A stretch of 64,000 nt of DNA from contig NZ_JADMJL010000012.1 in assembly GCF_018780585.1 (NCBI RefSeq), positions 1-64,000 on the forward strand, read 5' to 3'. The notes under the pieces are model-generated. The model was given only the letters and a program-made list of their open reading frames with translations. It made no database searches and was not told the DNA's origin. This DNA comes from Methyloversatilis discipulorum. GTDB lineage: Bacteria > Pseudomonadota > Gammaproteobacteria > Burkholderiales > Rhodocyclaceae. Below, one piece after another: positions 35,383-44,246 of this stretch. The translations under genes and the position numbers were made by a program. Positions within the stretch are counted from its first letter, which is position 1, and every line of letters starts with the position of its first letter.

Positions 35383-35979
35383 TCAGGCGGCGACGCTGTC
35401 GCGCACCCGGGTGGGCGAAGGCGCGGCCGGTGCACGCTCGGCTCCGAGCTGGCGCAGCGCGCGGACGGCTTCGAGTGCCGCGTCGGTGACCCGCGAGGCC
35501 AGTGTATCGCTGCTGATGACATAGTCCTTGAGATCCGCTTCGGCGCCGTAGATTCCGGTCGGCAGCGTCTGTGCACGGAAGAAACCGAACAGCGGGCGCA
35601 GCTGGTGCTCAATCACCAGCGCATGCTTGTCGCCACCGCCGGTGGCCGCCAGCAGTACCGGCTTGCCGGTGAGTGCCTCGGGTGCGACCAGGTCGAACAC
35701 GTGCTTGAACAGACCTGGATAGGAACCCTTGTAAACCGGTGAGGCAACCACCAGCAGGTCGGCTGCTTCTATGCTCAGCAGCGCGTCCTCGAGGTGCTGC
35801 GGCAGTCCCTTGCGGAACAGGCTGGCGCCAAGGGCGGTGCCGACTTCGGCCAGATCAACGAAGGCGGTATCGACAGCGACCTCGCGTTCGATCTCGGCGA
35901 CGATGCTCTCGGCCAGTGCGCGCGTGCGCGAGGGGCGGGTGGGGCTGCCGTTCACGACGACAACTTTGAGACGACTCAT
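35383..35979 (-). CDS. ssuE: NADPH-dependent FMN reductase, SsuE/MsuE-like
   Basis: This 198-residue flavodoxin-fold protein begins VVVNGSPTRPSRTRALAESI, the phosphate-binding loop of the family. It continues LLVVASPVYKGSYPGLFKHVFDLV and LAATGGGDKHALVIEHQLRPLFGFF. All are characteristic of SsuE/MsuE. It supplies reduced FMN to two-component sulfonate monooxygenases, and five LLM monooxygenases are encoded downstream in the window. It lies 69 bases after the first DszB-like gene and appears cotranscribed with it from the sigma-54 site at 37150. Confidence 0.9.
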   Translation of the reverse strand: MSRLKVVVVNGSPTRPSRTRALAESIVAEIEREVAVDTAFVDLAEVGTALGASLFRKGLPQHLEDALLSIEAADLLVVASPVYKGSYPGLFKHVFDLVAPEALTGKPVLLAATGGGDKHALVIEHQLRPLFGFFRAQTLPTGIYGAEADLKDYVISSDTLASRVTDAALEAVRALRQLGAERAPAAPSPTRVRDSVAA

Positions 35980-36048
35980 GGTGGAACCCTTTCAGGCGTT
36001 GCGGGATGGCGCGCGGCACGGGGCCGCGCGCCGGCTTGGAGTTCGGTG

Positions 36049-37077
36049 TCAGGCGACCTTGAGTTCGAGCTGGCGGCCTACTTCGGCCAGCGGGGCCGGG
36101 TCTATCCAGGCCTGGACGTCGAAGTCAGCCGGGATGAAGCCCCACTCGAGCAGGAAGTTCTTGTAGCCGTCCAGTGCTTCTATCCAGGCCGGATCGAGGT
36201 CGGTTCCCTGGTGCAGGTGGATGTCGGCGCCGTAGGCTTCGCGTACCCAGTCGTCGGTCGAACCTGATTCGCGCGCGATGTAGGCGACGGTTTCCGCCGG
36301 GTGCGCCTTCGCCCACTCCCCGATGTCGACGATGCGGCGCAGGAAGCGCACCACCAGGTCGGGGCGTGCGTCGATCAGCGCCGCATCAACCGTGATCGGG
36401 CGCGGTGCGCCGTTATTGGCACGTACGCGCAGGTCGGGGTGGCTGCGCAGGTCGTACAGGATGTGCGCGCCGCGCTCGACGGCGGCCTGAAGCCCGCGCG
36501 CGCCCTTGACGAAGATCGCATCGACCTTGCCCGTCTCCAGTGCTTCGAACTCGGTCGCGTAGCCGCCACCACCGGTGTTCCAGCCGGTCGTCAGCGGGCG
36601 TGCCGGCACGGTCAGGTCCAGCAGCGTCGCATGTTCCGGCTTCAGCCCGCCTACGCTCAGCGCCACCGTGATGCCGCGCAGCGCGCTGGCGCGCTGGTGG
36701 TCGATACTGTTGCCATGCACCGGCACGCCGATGCGCTTGCCTGCCAGATCGGCCGGCGTGCGCAGGCCGCTGTCCGGCCGCACCAGGATGAGCTGGGCCT
36801 CGTTGACCCAGTTCAGCCCGATCACCCGCGTATCGCTGCCGCGCGAGCGGGCCCAGATCGCCGGCACATTACCGCCCTGGCGAAAGGAGTGCGGCAGGCG
36901 GTGGTCGTAGTGCGACTCGCGCAGTTCCGGATCCACCGTGTCCTGCAGCGTGCGCAGCGTCAGGCCGTCCGCGCGGAATTCGTCGTCGAGCCAGCCCTGA
37001 CGCGCAGCCAGACCCAGCGGCGTCGGAACCGGGCAGCGGGTGTACCACAGACCATCGATCGTTTTCGTGTCGCTCAT
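36049..37077 (-). CDS. DszB-like cytoplasmic sulfinate desulfinase candidate, copy 1
   Basis: This 342-residue protein has the NrtA/SsuA-like fold but no signal peptide or lipobox (MSDTKTIDGLWYTRCPVPTP). It resembles DszB, 2'-hydroxybiphenyl-2-sulfinate desulfinase. The nucleophile motif CPVP gives Cys15, followed by His56 in SHYDH and Arg66 in FRQGGN. The 10-residue His-Arg spacing equals DszB His60-Arg70. A carbon-sulfur-cleaving role releasing sulfite is predicted. A cytoplasmic binding protein is the alternative. It leads an operon with the FMN reductase and aldolase-like genes. Confidence 0.8.
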   Translation of the reverse strand: MSDTKTIDGLWYTRCPVPTPLGLAARQGWLDDEFRADGLTLRTLQDTVDPELRESHYDHRLPHSFRQGGNVPAIWARSRGSDTRVIGLNWVNEAQLILVRPDSGLRTPADLAGKRIGVPVHGNSIDHQRASALRGITVALSVGGLKPEHATLLDLTVPARPLTTGWNTGGGGYATEFEALETGKVDAIFVKGARGLQAAVERGAHILYDLRSHPDLRVRANNGAPRPITVDAALIDARPDLVVRFLRRIVDIGEWAKAHPAETVAYIARESGSTDDWVREAYGADIHLHQGTDLDPAWIEALDGYKNFLLEWGFIPADFDVQAWIDPAPLAEVGRQLELKVA

Positions 37078-37481
37078 CTTCCCGTCCTCGGATGCATGTT
37101 GTTGGAATGACCACGCGGGCGTGGCGCAGCGGTGCTGCAGTGGATCGTTCGCAGCTTTCGTGCCAGTCGCAGCGGCGATCTCAAGTCATTGAAACGGCAG
37201 TGATTCGACGGGCGGAATCGAGATCGGATCGGCGCTGCGCCGCATCGCTGCCGCAATTTCGGCATCGCATGTCGCCGGAATGTGGAAAACGCGGCAGCGC
37301 GGGCGATGTGTGAAGGTGGGGCGCACGAGAGGTGGTCGCGCCAGCGGGAACCGGTTGGCGTTCCCGTCGGAGCGACCACCCGTCGCGAGGAGGGTGGTAT
37401 CCGCGGGCTGGCGGTTATCCACCGCCGGCGTCGCGACCAATGGTTACCTCGGTGAAGATCCGCAGCCGACGCAGAGCCGGA
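37078..37481. other. Intergenic control region upstream of the DszB-like copy 1 operon
   Basis: This is a 404-base gap with no supported gene. It holds a sigma-54 promoter on the reverse strand (37150-37165) and, about 85 bases further upstream, an inverted repeat CTGC-CGCAATTTCG-GCAT at 37248-37265. That repeat loosely resembles the candidate activator sites elsewhere in the island. No terminator with a T-tract was found for the ABC exporter operon ending at 37482. Confidence 0.5.
37150..37165 (-). promoter_or_regulatory. Sigma-54 promoter for the DszB-like copy 1 operon
   Basis: On the reverse strand, TGGCAC-GAAAG-CTGCG has the exact GG-N10-GC spacing and a perfect -24 element. Transcription would start near 37139, about 60 bases before the ATG at 37077. 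Confidence 0.75.
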
Positions 37482-39362
37482 TCACACGGGCGCCGGCACG
37501 GCCGCCACTGATGTGGGCACGACGGCGTCGTCGATCGATGCTTCCTCATAGGCGGCGTACAGCCGCGAATACGCGCCGCCGCCGCGGATCAGTTCGTCGT
37601 GCGTACCCAGTTCTGCGACCTCTCCGTTCCAGATGACGGCGATGCGGTCGGCGTCACGAATGGTGGCGAGGCGGTGCGCGATGACGATGGCCGTGCGGCC
37701 CTCGCACAGGCGACGGAAGGCGGACTGGATGCGCCGCTCGGTGTGGATGTCCACCGCCGACGTCGCTTCGTCCAGAACCAGCACCGACGGATTGGCGAGG
37801 TAGGCGCGCACCAGGCATACGAGCTGGCGCTGGCCGTGGCTCAGGAAGGCGCCGAGCGGGCCCACCTGCGTGTGGTAGCCGTCATTCAGCCGCTCCAGAA
37901 CTTCGTCGGCGCCCAGTTCGCGTGCCGCGGCGATCAGCGCGTCGTCGTCGGCGCCGGGTGCGGCGAGGCGCAGGTTGTCGAGCACGCTGCCAGAGAACAG
38001 CACGTTGTCCTGCAGCACCACGCCGACCGTGCGGCGCAGCGTGTGCTGCGCATAGTCGCGCACATCCTGCCCGTCGATGCGCACCGCGCCTTCGTCTACC
38101 TCGTAGAAGCGGGTGAGCAGCTGCACCAGCGTGCTCTTGCCGTGGCCGGTGGGGCCGACGATGGCGAGCACCTGACCGGCCGGAATGTGCAGATCGAGAT
38201 TGCGAATGACTGGCTTGCCCGCCTGCTTCTGGTAGCTGAACACCACCTTGTGAAACTGCACTTCACCGGCGCGTACCAGCGGCATCTTCGGCTGCACCGG
38301 ATCGCGGATCTCCGGTTCGGTATCGAGCATCAGGAAGATGCGCTGCGCTGACGAGGCACCGGTCGAGTAGCGCTCGAACAGGTCGTTCAGTTCCTGCAAC
38401 GGACCGAGGAAGAGGAACACGTAGAACAAGCTCTGAGCCATCTGGCCGACGGTGAGCGTTCCTTCGGCGATGCCGATGCCGCCGGCCAGCAGCAGGCAGC
38501 CCATGCCGACTGCGTTGAGCACCTGGGTAAGCGGTAGGAACCAGTTCGAGCGGATCGAGCCGCGCACCAGCGTGCTGTTGAAGTCGTCGAGCAGCGCGTG
38601 GTAGCGGCGCGCGTTCGGCGTTTCGTTCACTGTCTGCTTGATGATGCGCACGCCGGACACGGTCTCGACCAGATGGGCGGTGAAGCGCGCGCGCGCTTCG
38701 GCCACCTTGGCGAAATTGCGCTGCGACACCCGCTTGAACAGCCAGGTACCGAGCACCAGTGCAGGCACCACGCTGGCCAGTGCCGCCAGCAGCAGCGGCG
38801 ACAGCCACCATAGCGCGACCGCGGCAACGACAAAGCGCAGCAGCGCGGACAACAGTTCCGGCGGGCCCTGTATCAGCAGCGGTTCGAGCGCATCGACGTC
38901 GCGGTCGGCGCGCGAGATGATGCGGCCGGCCTTGGTCTGGTCGAAGTAGCGCACGGACAGCGCCTGCACGTGGCGGAACACGCGTATGCGCAGCTCGTTC
39001 AGGATGGCGATGGCGGCCGAACCGGCCAGGTACTGCGACAGGCCGGACAGCACGAAGCGCACCACCCAGCTCGCCGCGATGCCGAGCGACATCCACGTGA
39101 TCACGTCGCCGTCCAGTACCAGACCGGTGGCCGTCTTTACGAAGCCGTGGTCGATCACTTCGCGCAGGAACCACGGTCGCACGAAGATGGCGCCCACGAG
39201 CAGCAGCTCCAGCAGCACCACGGCGGCGATGCGGCCGCGCACCGGCGCGAGCAGCGGCAGCAGGCGCCAGAACATGCTGCGGTCCAGCGCCTTCTTCGCC
39301 AGCGCCTGTTCCAGTTCGATGTCGTTGAGGGCCGACTGGCCCCGGAAGTTGTTGGCGGCCAT
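37482..39362 (-). CDS. ABC exporter half-transporter, subunit with noncanonical signature
   Basis: This 626-residue protein has an N-terminal six-helix exporter domain and a C-terminal ATPase. Walker A reads GPTGHGKST, the signature is LSHGQRQL in place of LSGGQ, and Walker B keeps the catalytic glutamate (VLVLDEATSAVD). It forms a heterodimer with the preceding gene, four bases away. Its altered signature would pair with the degenerate Walker B of the partner. The substrate is unknown. It is the last gene of the leader-tonB-exbB-exbD-MFS-nitroreductase-ABC-ABC operon. Confidence 0.9.
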   Translation of the reverse strand: MAANNFRGQSALNDIELEQALAKKALDRSMFWRLLPLLAPVRGRIAAVVLLELLLVGAIFVRPWFLREVIDHGFVKTATGLVLDGDVITWMSLGIAASWVVRFVLSGLSQYLAGSAAIAILNELRIRVFRHVQALSVRYFDQTKAGRIISRADRDVDALEPLLIQGPPELLSALLRFVVAAVALWWLSPLLLAALASVVPALVLGTWLFKRVSQRNFAKVAEARARFTAHLVETVSGVRIIKQTVNETPNARRYHALLDDFNSTLVRGSIRSNWFLPLTQVLNAVGMGCLLLAGGIGIAEGTLTVGQMAQSLFYVFLFLGPLQELNDLFERYSTGASSAQRIFLMLDTEPEIRDPVQPKMPLVRAGEVQFHKVVFSYQKQAGKPVIRNLDLHIPAGQVLAIVGPTGHGKSTLVQLLTRFYEVDEGAVRIDGQDVRDYAQHTLRRTVGVVLQDNVLFSGSVLDNLRLAAPGADDDALIAAARELGADEVLERLNDGYHTQVGPLGAFLSHGQRQLVCLVRAYLANPSVLVLDEATSAVDIHTERRIQSAFRRLCEGRTAIVIAHRLATIRDADRIAVIWNGEVAELGTHDELIRGGGAYSRLYAAYEEASIDDAVVPTSVAAVPAPV

Positions 39363-39366
39363 CGCG

Positions 39367-41166
39367 CTATTTCCTGTCCATGCCGAGCAGATCGCGGTAT
39401 TCGGCGCTGACTGCGGCCAGCGCGTGGTGGGAGCCCTCGGCGACGATGCGCCTGCGCGCCAGAAGGCAGACGCGGTCGGCCAGAAGGATGGTCGACAGCT
39501 TGCTGGCGATCAGCAGCACGGTGATGTGCTGACCGCGCGTGTCCTTCAGTCGGCGGATGTTGTCGAGCACGCGTCTTTCGGTCAGCGCGTCGAGCGCGCT
39601 GGTGGCGTCGTCCAGCACCAGCACGGCAGGACGCGCGACCAGCGCGCGCGCGAGGCTGATGCGCTGACGCTGGCCGCCGGACAGCGTGACGCCACGGTCG
39701 CCAAGCCGCGTCTGCAGGCCGTGTTCGAGCCGTTCCAGTACCTCGCTGGCGGAGGCCAGTTCGAGCGCCTCCAGCAGTTCGGCGTGGGTTGCGTCCGGGC
39801 GGGCGAGGCGGAGATTGGCTTCCAGCGTGTCTGAGAACAGGAAGCTCTCCTGCGGAACCACGTGTACGCGACGACGCAGGTCGTCGAGGTCAAGCGTTCG
39901 GACATCGTGCCAGCCACCGGTGGGCGAGCCGATCAGTACCGCGCCCAGCTGAGCGTCGAGCAGCCGAGGCAACAGCCCAGCCAGTGTGCTTTTGCCGGCA
40001 CCGGTGCTGCCGATCACGGCGACGATTTCGCCGGGCGCCACATCGAGGGAGCAATCCTCGAGTATCGGTGTGTGACCGCCCGGCGTGCTGATGCATACGT
40101 CCTGCAGGCGCACGCCGAGTGCGCCATCAGGTAGCCGGGCCGTAGCGCCGGTGATTTCGGGTTCGGCATCCAGCAGTTCCCAGATGCGGGCGGCCGACGA
40201 ACGGGCGTCGGCGAACACCTGCATCACGCGGCCGATGCCCTCGATGCGGAACACCAGCATGTTGGCCACCAGCAGCGACGCCACGAGCTCTCCGATTCCG
40301 ATATTGCCCTGTTGCACCAGGTGGGCACCGAAGGCGAGTATCCATACATGGCTCAGCGCCACCACGGTCTGCGGCAACGGAATGCGAGATGCGGCGTAAG
40401 CCAGCGCCGTGCGTGCCTGTGTCATGAACAGGCCGACGTGGGCGGAGAAGATGTCGACGCGCTGCGCCTCCAGGCCGAAGGACTTGATCACGCGTACGCC
40501 GTTTACCCCTTCGCTCAGTTCCTGATTGACCTGGTCGTAGGCCTCGCCGACCGCCCGGTCCAGCCAGACCAGGCGGTCGGTCTGGGTGACAAACAGCGCC
40601 AGTCCGGCCAGCGTCATCACCAGCGGAACGATGCCCAGCCACGGGTGATACCAGATCAGCAGGCCGACGGTGGCGATCAGCACCAGAGCGCTTTCGAACA
40701 CCTGACGCCAGAAGTTGATCAGCGCGTCGCGTACCTTGTCGGCATCGCGCGTGGTACGGGTGACGATCTCACCGACGCCGTGCTGCCAGTGGTAGGCGAG
40801 GTCCAGCCGCTGCACCTGGGCAAGGATGCGGTCGCGCAGGATGGTCAGCAGGTCCTGGCCGATCACCAGCGACATGATGCCGCCGAAATACTGAAGCACC
40901 GAGCGCGCGGCGGCGATGCCGGCGATGGCGAGCAGCCAGTGCAGGGCGACGGTCCAGTCCAGGGTTCCATCGGCGGCGCGCGTGACCGCGCGTCCGGCTT
41001 CGACGTCATTGACTGCGCGACCTATCATCCACTGCTGCAGGGCAACGCCGACATTGACCAGCACGAACAGCCCGGCGGTCAGTGCGAAGCGACCGGGCAT
41101 CAGCCGGTACAGCGCCAGGCAGCGCCACATCGGCGAGCCGCTCCCCCGTTGTGTCGCTGCGCTCAC
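39367..41166 (-). CDS. ABC exporter half-transporter, subunit with degenerate catalytic site
   Basis: This 599-residue protein has a six-helix membrane domain followed by an ATPase. Walker A is GSTGAGKST, the signature is canonical (LSGGQRQR), and Walker B ends LDDATSALD, so Asp replaces the catalytic Glu. This is the pattern of heterodimeric exporters with one degenerate ATP site. The start overlaps the nitroreductase stop. Export of a toxic by-product of organosulfur metabolism is possible but unproven. Confidence 0.9.
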   Translation of the reverse strand: MSAATQRGSGSPMWRCLALYRLMPGRFALTAGLFVLVNVGVALQQWMIGRAVNDVEAGRAVTRAADGTLDWTVALHWLLAIAGIAAARSVLQYFGGIMSLVIGQDLLTILRDRILAQVQRLDLAYHWQHGVGEIVTRTTRDADKVRDALINFWRQVFESALVLIATVGLLIWYHPWLGIVPLVMTLAGLALFVTQTDRLVWLDRAVGEAYDQVNQELSEGVNGVRVIKSFGLEAQRVDIFSAHVGLFMTQARTALAYAASRIPLPQTVVALSHVWILAFGAHLVQQGNIGIGELVASLLVANMLVFRIEGIGRVMQVFADARSSAARIWELLDAEPEITGATARLPDGALGVRLQDVCISTPGGHTPILEDCSLDVAPGEIVAVIGSTGAGKSTLAGLLPRLLDAQLGAVLIGSPTGGWHDVRTLDLDDLRRRVHVVPQESFLFSDTLEANLRLARPDATHAELLEALELASASEVLERLEHGLQTRLGDRGVTLSGGQRQRISLARALVARPAVLVLDDATSALDALTERRVLDNIRRLKDTRGQHITVLLIASKLSTILLADRVCLLARRRIVAEGSHHALAAVSAEYRDLLGMDRK

Positions 41167-41750
41167 AGTACGCTCACCGCGTCGTCGAAAGCCAGGCGCG
41201 GGCCGCGCGGCTGCAGGCCTTCGCGCAGGCCGTAGCCGATGTTGGCAAGCAGCAGCGAGCGGTAGCGGCCGTCCGGGAAGAAGGCGGAGTCGACCTTGTC
41301 CGCCTTGAAGCCGGACATCGGCCCCACGTCCAGTCCGAGTGCGCGCGCCGCAAAGATCAAGTAGGCGGCCTGCAGCGTGGCATTCGTGCGCGCGGTCGGT
41401 TCTATCCAGTCGGGCGACTGGTCGAAGAAGGCTTTCGCATCGTAGGCCGGAAACTGGGTCGGCAGGTGTTCGTGGAAACGGGTGTCGTAGGCGACCACCA
41501 CGTTCAACGGTGCGGCCAGTGTCTTTTCGCGGTTGGCCGACGACATGCCTTCGGCCAGCTTCGCCTTGGCGTCGGCGCCGCGGATGAACAGATAGCGGCC
41601 GGGCTGGGCGTTGAAGCCGGTAGGGCCAAGCTTGAGCAGGTCGTACAGCGCGCGCAGCGTGTCGTCATCGACCGCGCGGTCGGCAAAGCGGTGGATGGAG
41701 CGCGCGTGCGTGAACAGCTGGTCAAGCGCGGCGGTGTCGATGCGGGACAT
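41163..41750 (-). CDS. Nitroreductase-family protein, RutE/HadB-like
   Basis: This 195-residue protein matches the RutE/HadB branch of nitroreductases: IDTAALDQLFTHARSIHRFADRAVDD, LLKLGPTGFNAQPGRY, WIEPTARTNATLQAAYLIFAARALGLDVGPMSGF. RutE is linked to malonic semialdehyde or related reductive steps. Here it is embedded in a TonB/Exb-linked operon, so the native substrate is unknown. It lies 35 bases after the MFS gene. Confidence 0.85.
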   Translation of the reverse strand: MSRIDTAALDQLFTHARSIHRFADRAVDDDTLRALYDLLKLGPTGFNAQPGRYLFIRGADAKAKLAEGMSSANREKTLAAPLNVVVAYDTRFHEHLPTQFPAYDAKAFFDQSPDWIEPTARTNATLQAAYLIFAARALGLDVGPMSGFKADKVDSAFFPDGRYRSLLLANIGYGLREGLQPRGPRLAFDDAVSVL

Positions 41751-41785
41751 GGGTGATGCTCCGGAATGCAGGTTTGAAGGAAGGA

Positions 41786-43048
41786 TCAGGACCGCTGCGC
41801 GGCCACCGCGATCACCGGCGCGATGCGCCGTGCACGGACGCGAAGCAGCAGCGCGCCGGCCAACACCAGCGGCAGCCAGGCGAGGAATATCCGTTGCGGC
41901 ACGATGAAGCCGGCCAGCAAGCCGCCCAGCAGCGCGCCGGAGAAGCTGCCGCTCATCTGCGCCAGGCTGTAGAGCCCGGAAATCTTGCTTTTCGCGACCG
42001 GGTGGCGGCTCATCTGGTCCATGTTCACCAGGTGTATCAGTGCCGATCCGGTCGCCAGACAGAGGCCGCCCGCGGCCAAAGTGACGAAGCTGCTGCCGGT
42101 GCCGAGCAGCAGCAGACCGCTGCAGGCGAGCGTGAAACTCGCGCCGTAGGCGAGCGGGCGCGGCAGCCGGTGCAGCAGCGCTCCAAGCAGGAACAGCGCA
42201 CAGACTGAAGACACGCCATGGATCATCACAAGTTGCACCGCCTCGCCTTGTTGCAGACCAAGACCGGCGATCGCGACGACGACGATGAAGGTGCTGTGAA
42301 GCGAGGAGGTGGAGCTGCTCAGGTATTCGATCAGGCAGCTCTCGGCGACCACACGGTCAGCCAGCAGTGCGCGGATCTGTTGCAGGAAGCCGGTCCCGGC
42401 CACGGTCGGATCGAGGGCCGCGGCAGGCGATGCCCCGTCGGCCGCGGGCAGCAGTGCGCGCCCGAGCAGGGCAAGCAGCAGGAAGGCGCCGGCGCAGACG
42501 CCGAAGGCCAGCGCGGGGCCTTGGGCGCTGATCAGCGCGTGCGCAACGGCGGGACCGATCATCGCGATGCCGATCGAGTTGGTCGCGCGGTACCACCCGG
42601 TGCGAGCCGGGCCGAGCGTGCGCAGCTTCTCCAGGAAACTGCTGTTCATCGACACGATGCGGAAGGGAATGCACAGGCCCACCATGCCGCGACCGGCGGC
42701 GAGCAGCCACCACAGCGGCGCGAAAGGCAGCAGCAGGCAGAGCAGGGCGGGGCCCATGCTGGCGACGAAGTAGACTCGCGGCGCACCGTAGCGGGCAATG
42801 ATGAAGCCGGCCGGAACCGTCACCAGCATCATGCCCAGCGACTCGGCGGCGGCAATGAGGCCGATCTGCGCCGCCGATGCGCCGAGTTCGAGCGCGAACA
42901 GCGTGGTGGCCAGCTTGCCCATGCCTATCGTCATGCCGCCGAGCACGGTCAGAAACAGGAAGCCGGGCAGGAAAAAGTCCCGGCCCGGCTTCGGCAGGCG
43001 GACGTCCGCGCGGCGCGAGGCCGGCGGACGCGGAGGGTGCGTGCTCAC
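41786..43048 (-). CDS. MFS transporter in the TonB-ExbBD operon
   Basis: This 420-residue protein has about twelve membrane helices and the major facilitator layout, with RYGAPRVY in the loop after helix 2 and RGMVGLCIPFRIVSMNSSF in the following helix region. The N-terminal tail is polar and basic. It overlaps exbD in ATGA form, so it belongs to the TonB operon. It may carry a TonB-imported solute across the inner membrane or export a product. No subfamily was recognised. Confidence 0.85.
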   Translation of the reverse strand: MSTHPPRPPASRRADVRLPKPGRDFFLPGFLFLTVLGGMTIGMGKLATTLFALELGASAAQIGLIAAAESLGMMLVTVPAGFIIARYGAPRVYFVASMGPALLCLLLPFAPLWWLLAAGRGMVGLCIPFRIVSMNSSFLEKLRTLGPARTGWYRATNSIGIAMIGPAVAHALISAQGPALAFGVCAGAFLLLALLGRALLPAADGASPAAALDPTVAGTGFLQQIRALLADRVVAESCLIEYLSSSTSSLHSTFIVVVAIAGLGLQQGEAVQLVMIHGVSSVCALFLLGALLHRLPRPLAYGASFTLACSGLLLLGTGSSFVTLAAGGLCLATGSALIHLVNMDQMSRHPVAKSKISGLYSLAQMSGSFSGALLGGLLAGFIVPQRIFLAWLPLVLAGALLLRVRARRIAPVIAVAAQRS

Positions 43049-43461
43049 TCGCCGGTCGCGGTCAGCACCGCCAGTTTGGTGACGCCGGCCCGTTCGATAG
43101 AAGCCATCACGCGGGCCACGTTGCCGTAGGCCACCGCCTCGTCGGAACTCAGGTGCAGCGTCAGGTCTGGATTGGCCGCCACGCGGCTGCGCAGCGCGCC
43201 TTCGAGCGCGCTCTGCTGGATCTCGTCGCGGTCGATGTACACCTTGCCGGCGGCATCGACGCTGACGGTCACCGGCGGCGCCTTCTGTTCCGGTGGCTGG
43301 GTGGCGGCAGTCTTCGGCAGGTTCACCTTGACCGCGTTGTTCAGCAGCGGCGCGGTCACGATGAAGGCGACCAGCAGCACGAGCATCACGTCGACCAGCG
43401 GAGTGATATTGATTTCGCTCAGGACTTCGTCCTGATCGGAGGCGGCGGACGAGATGGCCAT
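43045..43461 (-). CDS. exbD: ExbD, TonB energising complex
   Basis: This 138-residue protein has an N-terminal helix with the essential aspartate in INITPLVDVMLVLLVAFIV. A periplasmic domain follows (VSVDAAGKVYIDRDEIQ...NPDLTLHLSSDEAVAYGNVARVM). It forms the proton-driven ExbB-ExbD motor with the product of the next upstream gene, which it overlaps by one base. Confidence 0.94.
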   Translation of the reverse strand: MAISSAASDQDEVLSEINITPLVDVMLVLLVAFIVTAPLLNNAVKVNLPKTAATQPPEQKAPPVTVSVDAAGKVYIDRDEIQQSALEGALRSRVAANPDLTLHLSSDEAVAYGNVARVMASIERAGVTKLAVLTATGE

Positions 43462-44219
43462 TATGCGAACACCTCGCGCAGTGCTGGCGACTCGACCCCC
43501 TGGGTGGCGCGCGGATCGGCCGGACGGGCCGTCGTCGACGCGTCCGCAGCGGAGCGGCCGATGCGGAAACCCGCCCGGCGCGACAGGTTGATCAGGTCGG
43601 CGGAAAAGTCGTCGATGTCAGCCGACACGGCCTTCACGCGGCGCAGGAACACGTTGTAGGCGAGCACGGCGGGCACCGCGACGGCGATGCCCACGCCGGT
43701 GGCGATCAGCGCTTCGCCAATCGGGCCGGCGACCACTTCCAGGCTGGCAGAGCCGGTTTTGCCGATGTCGACCAGCGCCTGCATGATGCCCCAGACGGTG
43801 CCGAACAGGCCGACGAAGGGCGCGGTGCTGCCGATGCTGGCGAGCACGGCGAGGCCGGCCTCGAGGCCGCGGCGTTCCTTCTGGTACTGCTGGCGCAGTG
43901 CGCGCTCCAGCTGGTCCTGGCGGTCGCCGCTGTGTTCAAGATCGCTGTGACGGTCGGCATCGGCCAGCGAAGCAAAGCCGGCCTGAGCCAGACGTGCAAT
44001 GGGCCCGGTATGACCACCCAGTTCGGCCGCGGCCTGCAGATTGGGGGCGTGCCAGAAGTCGGCACGGAACAGGCGGTTCTGGCGGCCGATGCGCCAGTTC
44101 TGGATGCCCTTGATCAGGATGAGGGTCCAGGTCGCGACCGAGAAGGCGACCAGTACCCACAAGGTGGATTCGACCAGCAGCGTGGTCGGAATTTCGATAT
44201 CGGAGCTGAAAAGTGACAT
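43461..44219 (-). CDS. exbB: ExbB, TonB energising complex (MotA/TolQ/ExbB family)
   Basis: This 252-residue protein has three helices. Hallmark sequences are GLAVLASIGSTAPFVGLFGTVWGIMQAL and GEALIATGVGIAVAVPAVLAYN. It is the pentameric motor subunit for TonB. It is separated from tonB by 27 bases. Its C-terminal 30 residues are a polar tail not needed for the core fold. Confidence 0.95.
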   Translation of the reverse strand: MSLFSSDIEIPTTLLVESTLWVLVAFSVATWTLILIKGIQNWRIGRQNRLFRADFWHAPNLQAAAELGGHTGPIARLAQAGFASLADADRHSDLEHSGDRQDQLERALRQQYQKERRGLEAGLAVLASIGSTAPFVGLFGTVWGIMQALVDIGKTGSASLEVVAGPIGEALIATGVGIAVAVPAVLAYNVFLRRVKAVSADIDDFSADLINLSRRAGFRIGRSAADASTTARPADPRATQGVESPALREVFA

Positions 44220-44246
44220 GACATATACCTCGGTTTGAAAGCGTGT

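Noticed and set aside
36049..37077. Reading the DszB-like proteins as periplasmic SsuA-type binding proteins
   Set aside because: None of the three has a signal peptide or lipobox, and two keep the DszB Cys-His-Arg set. A true exported SsuA-like protein is present at 58011.
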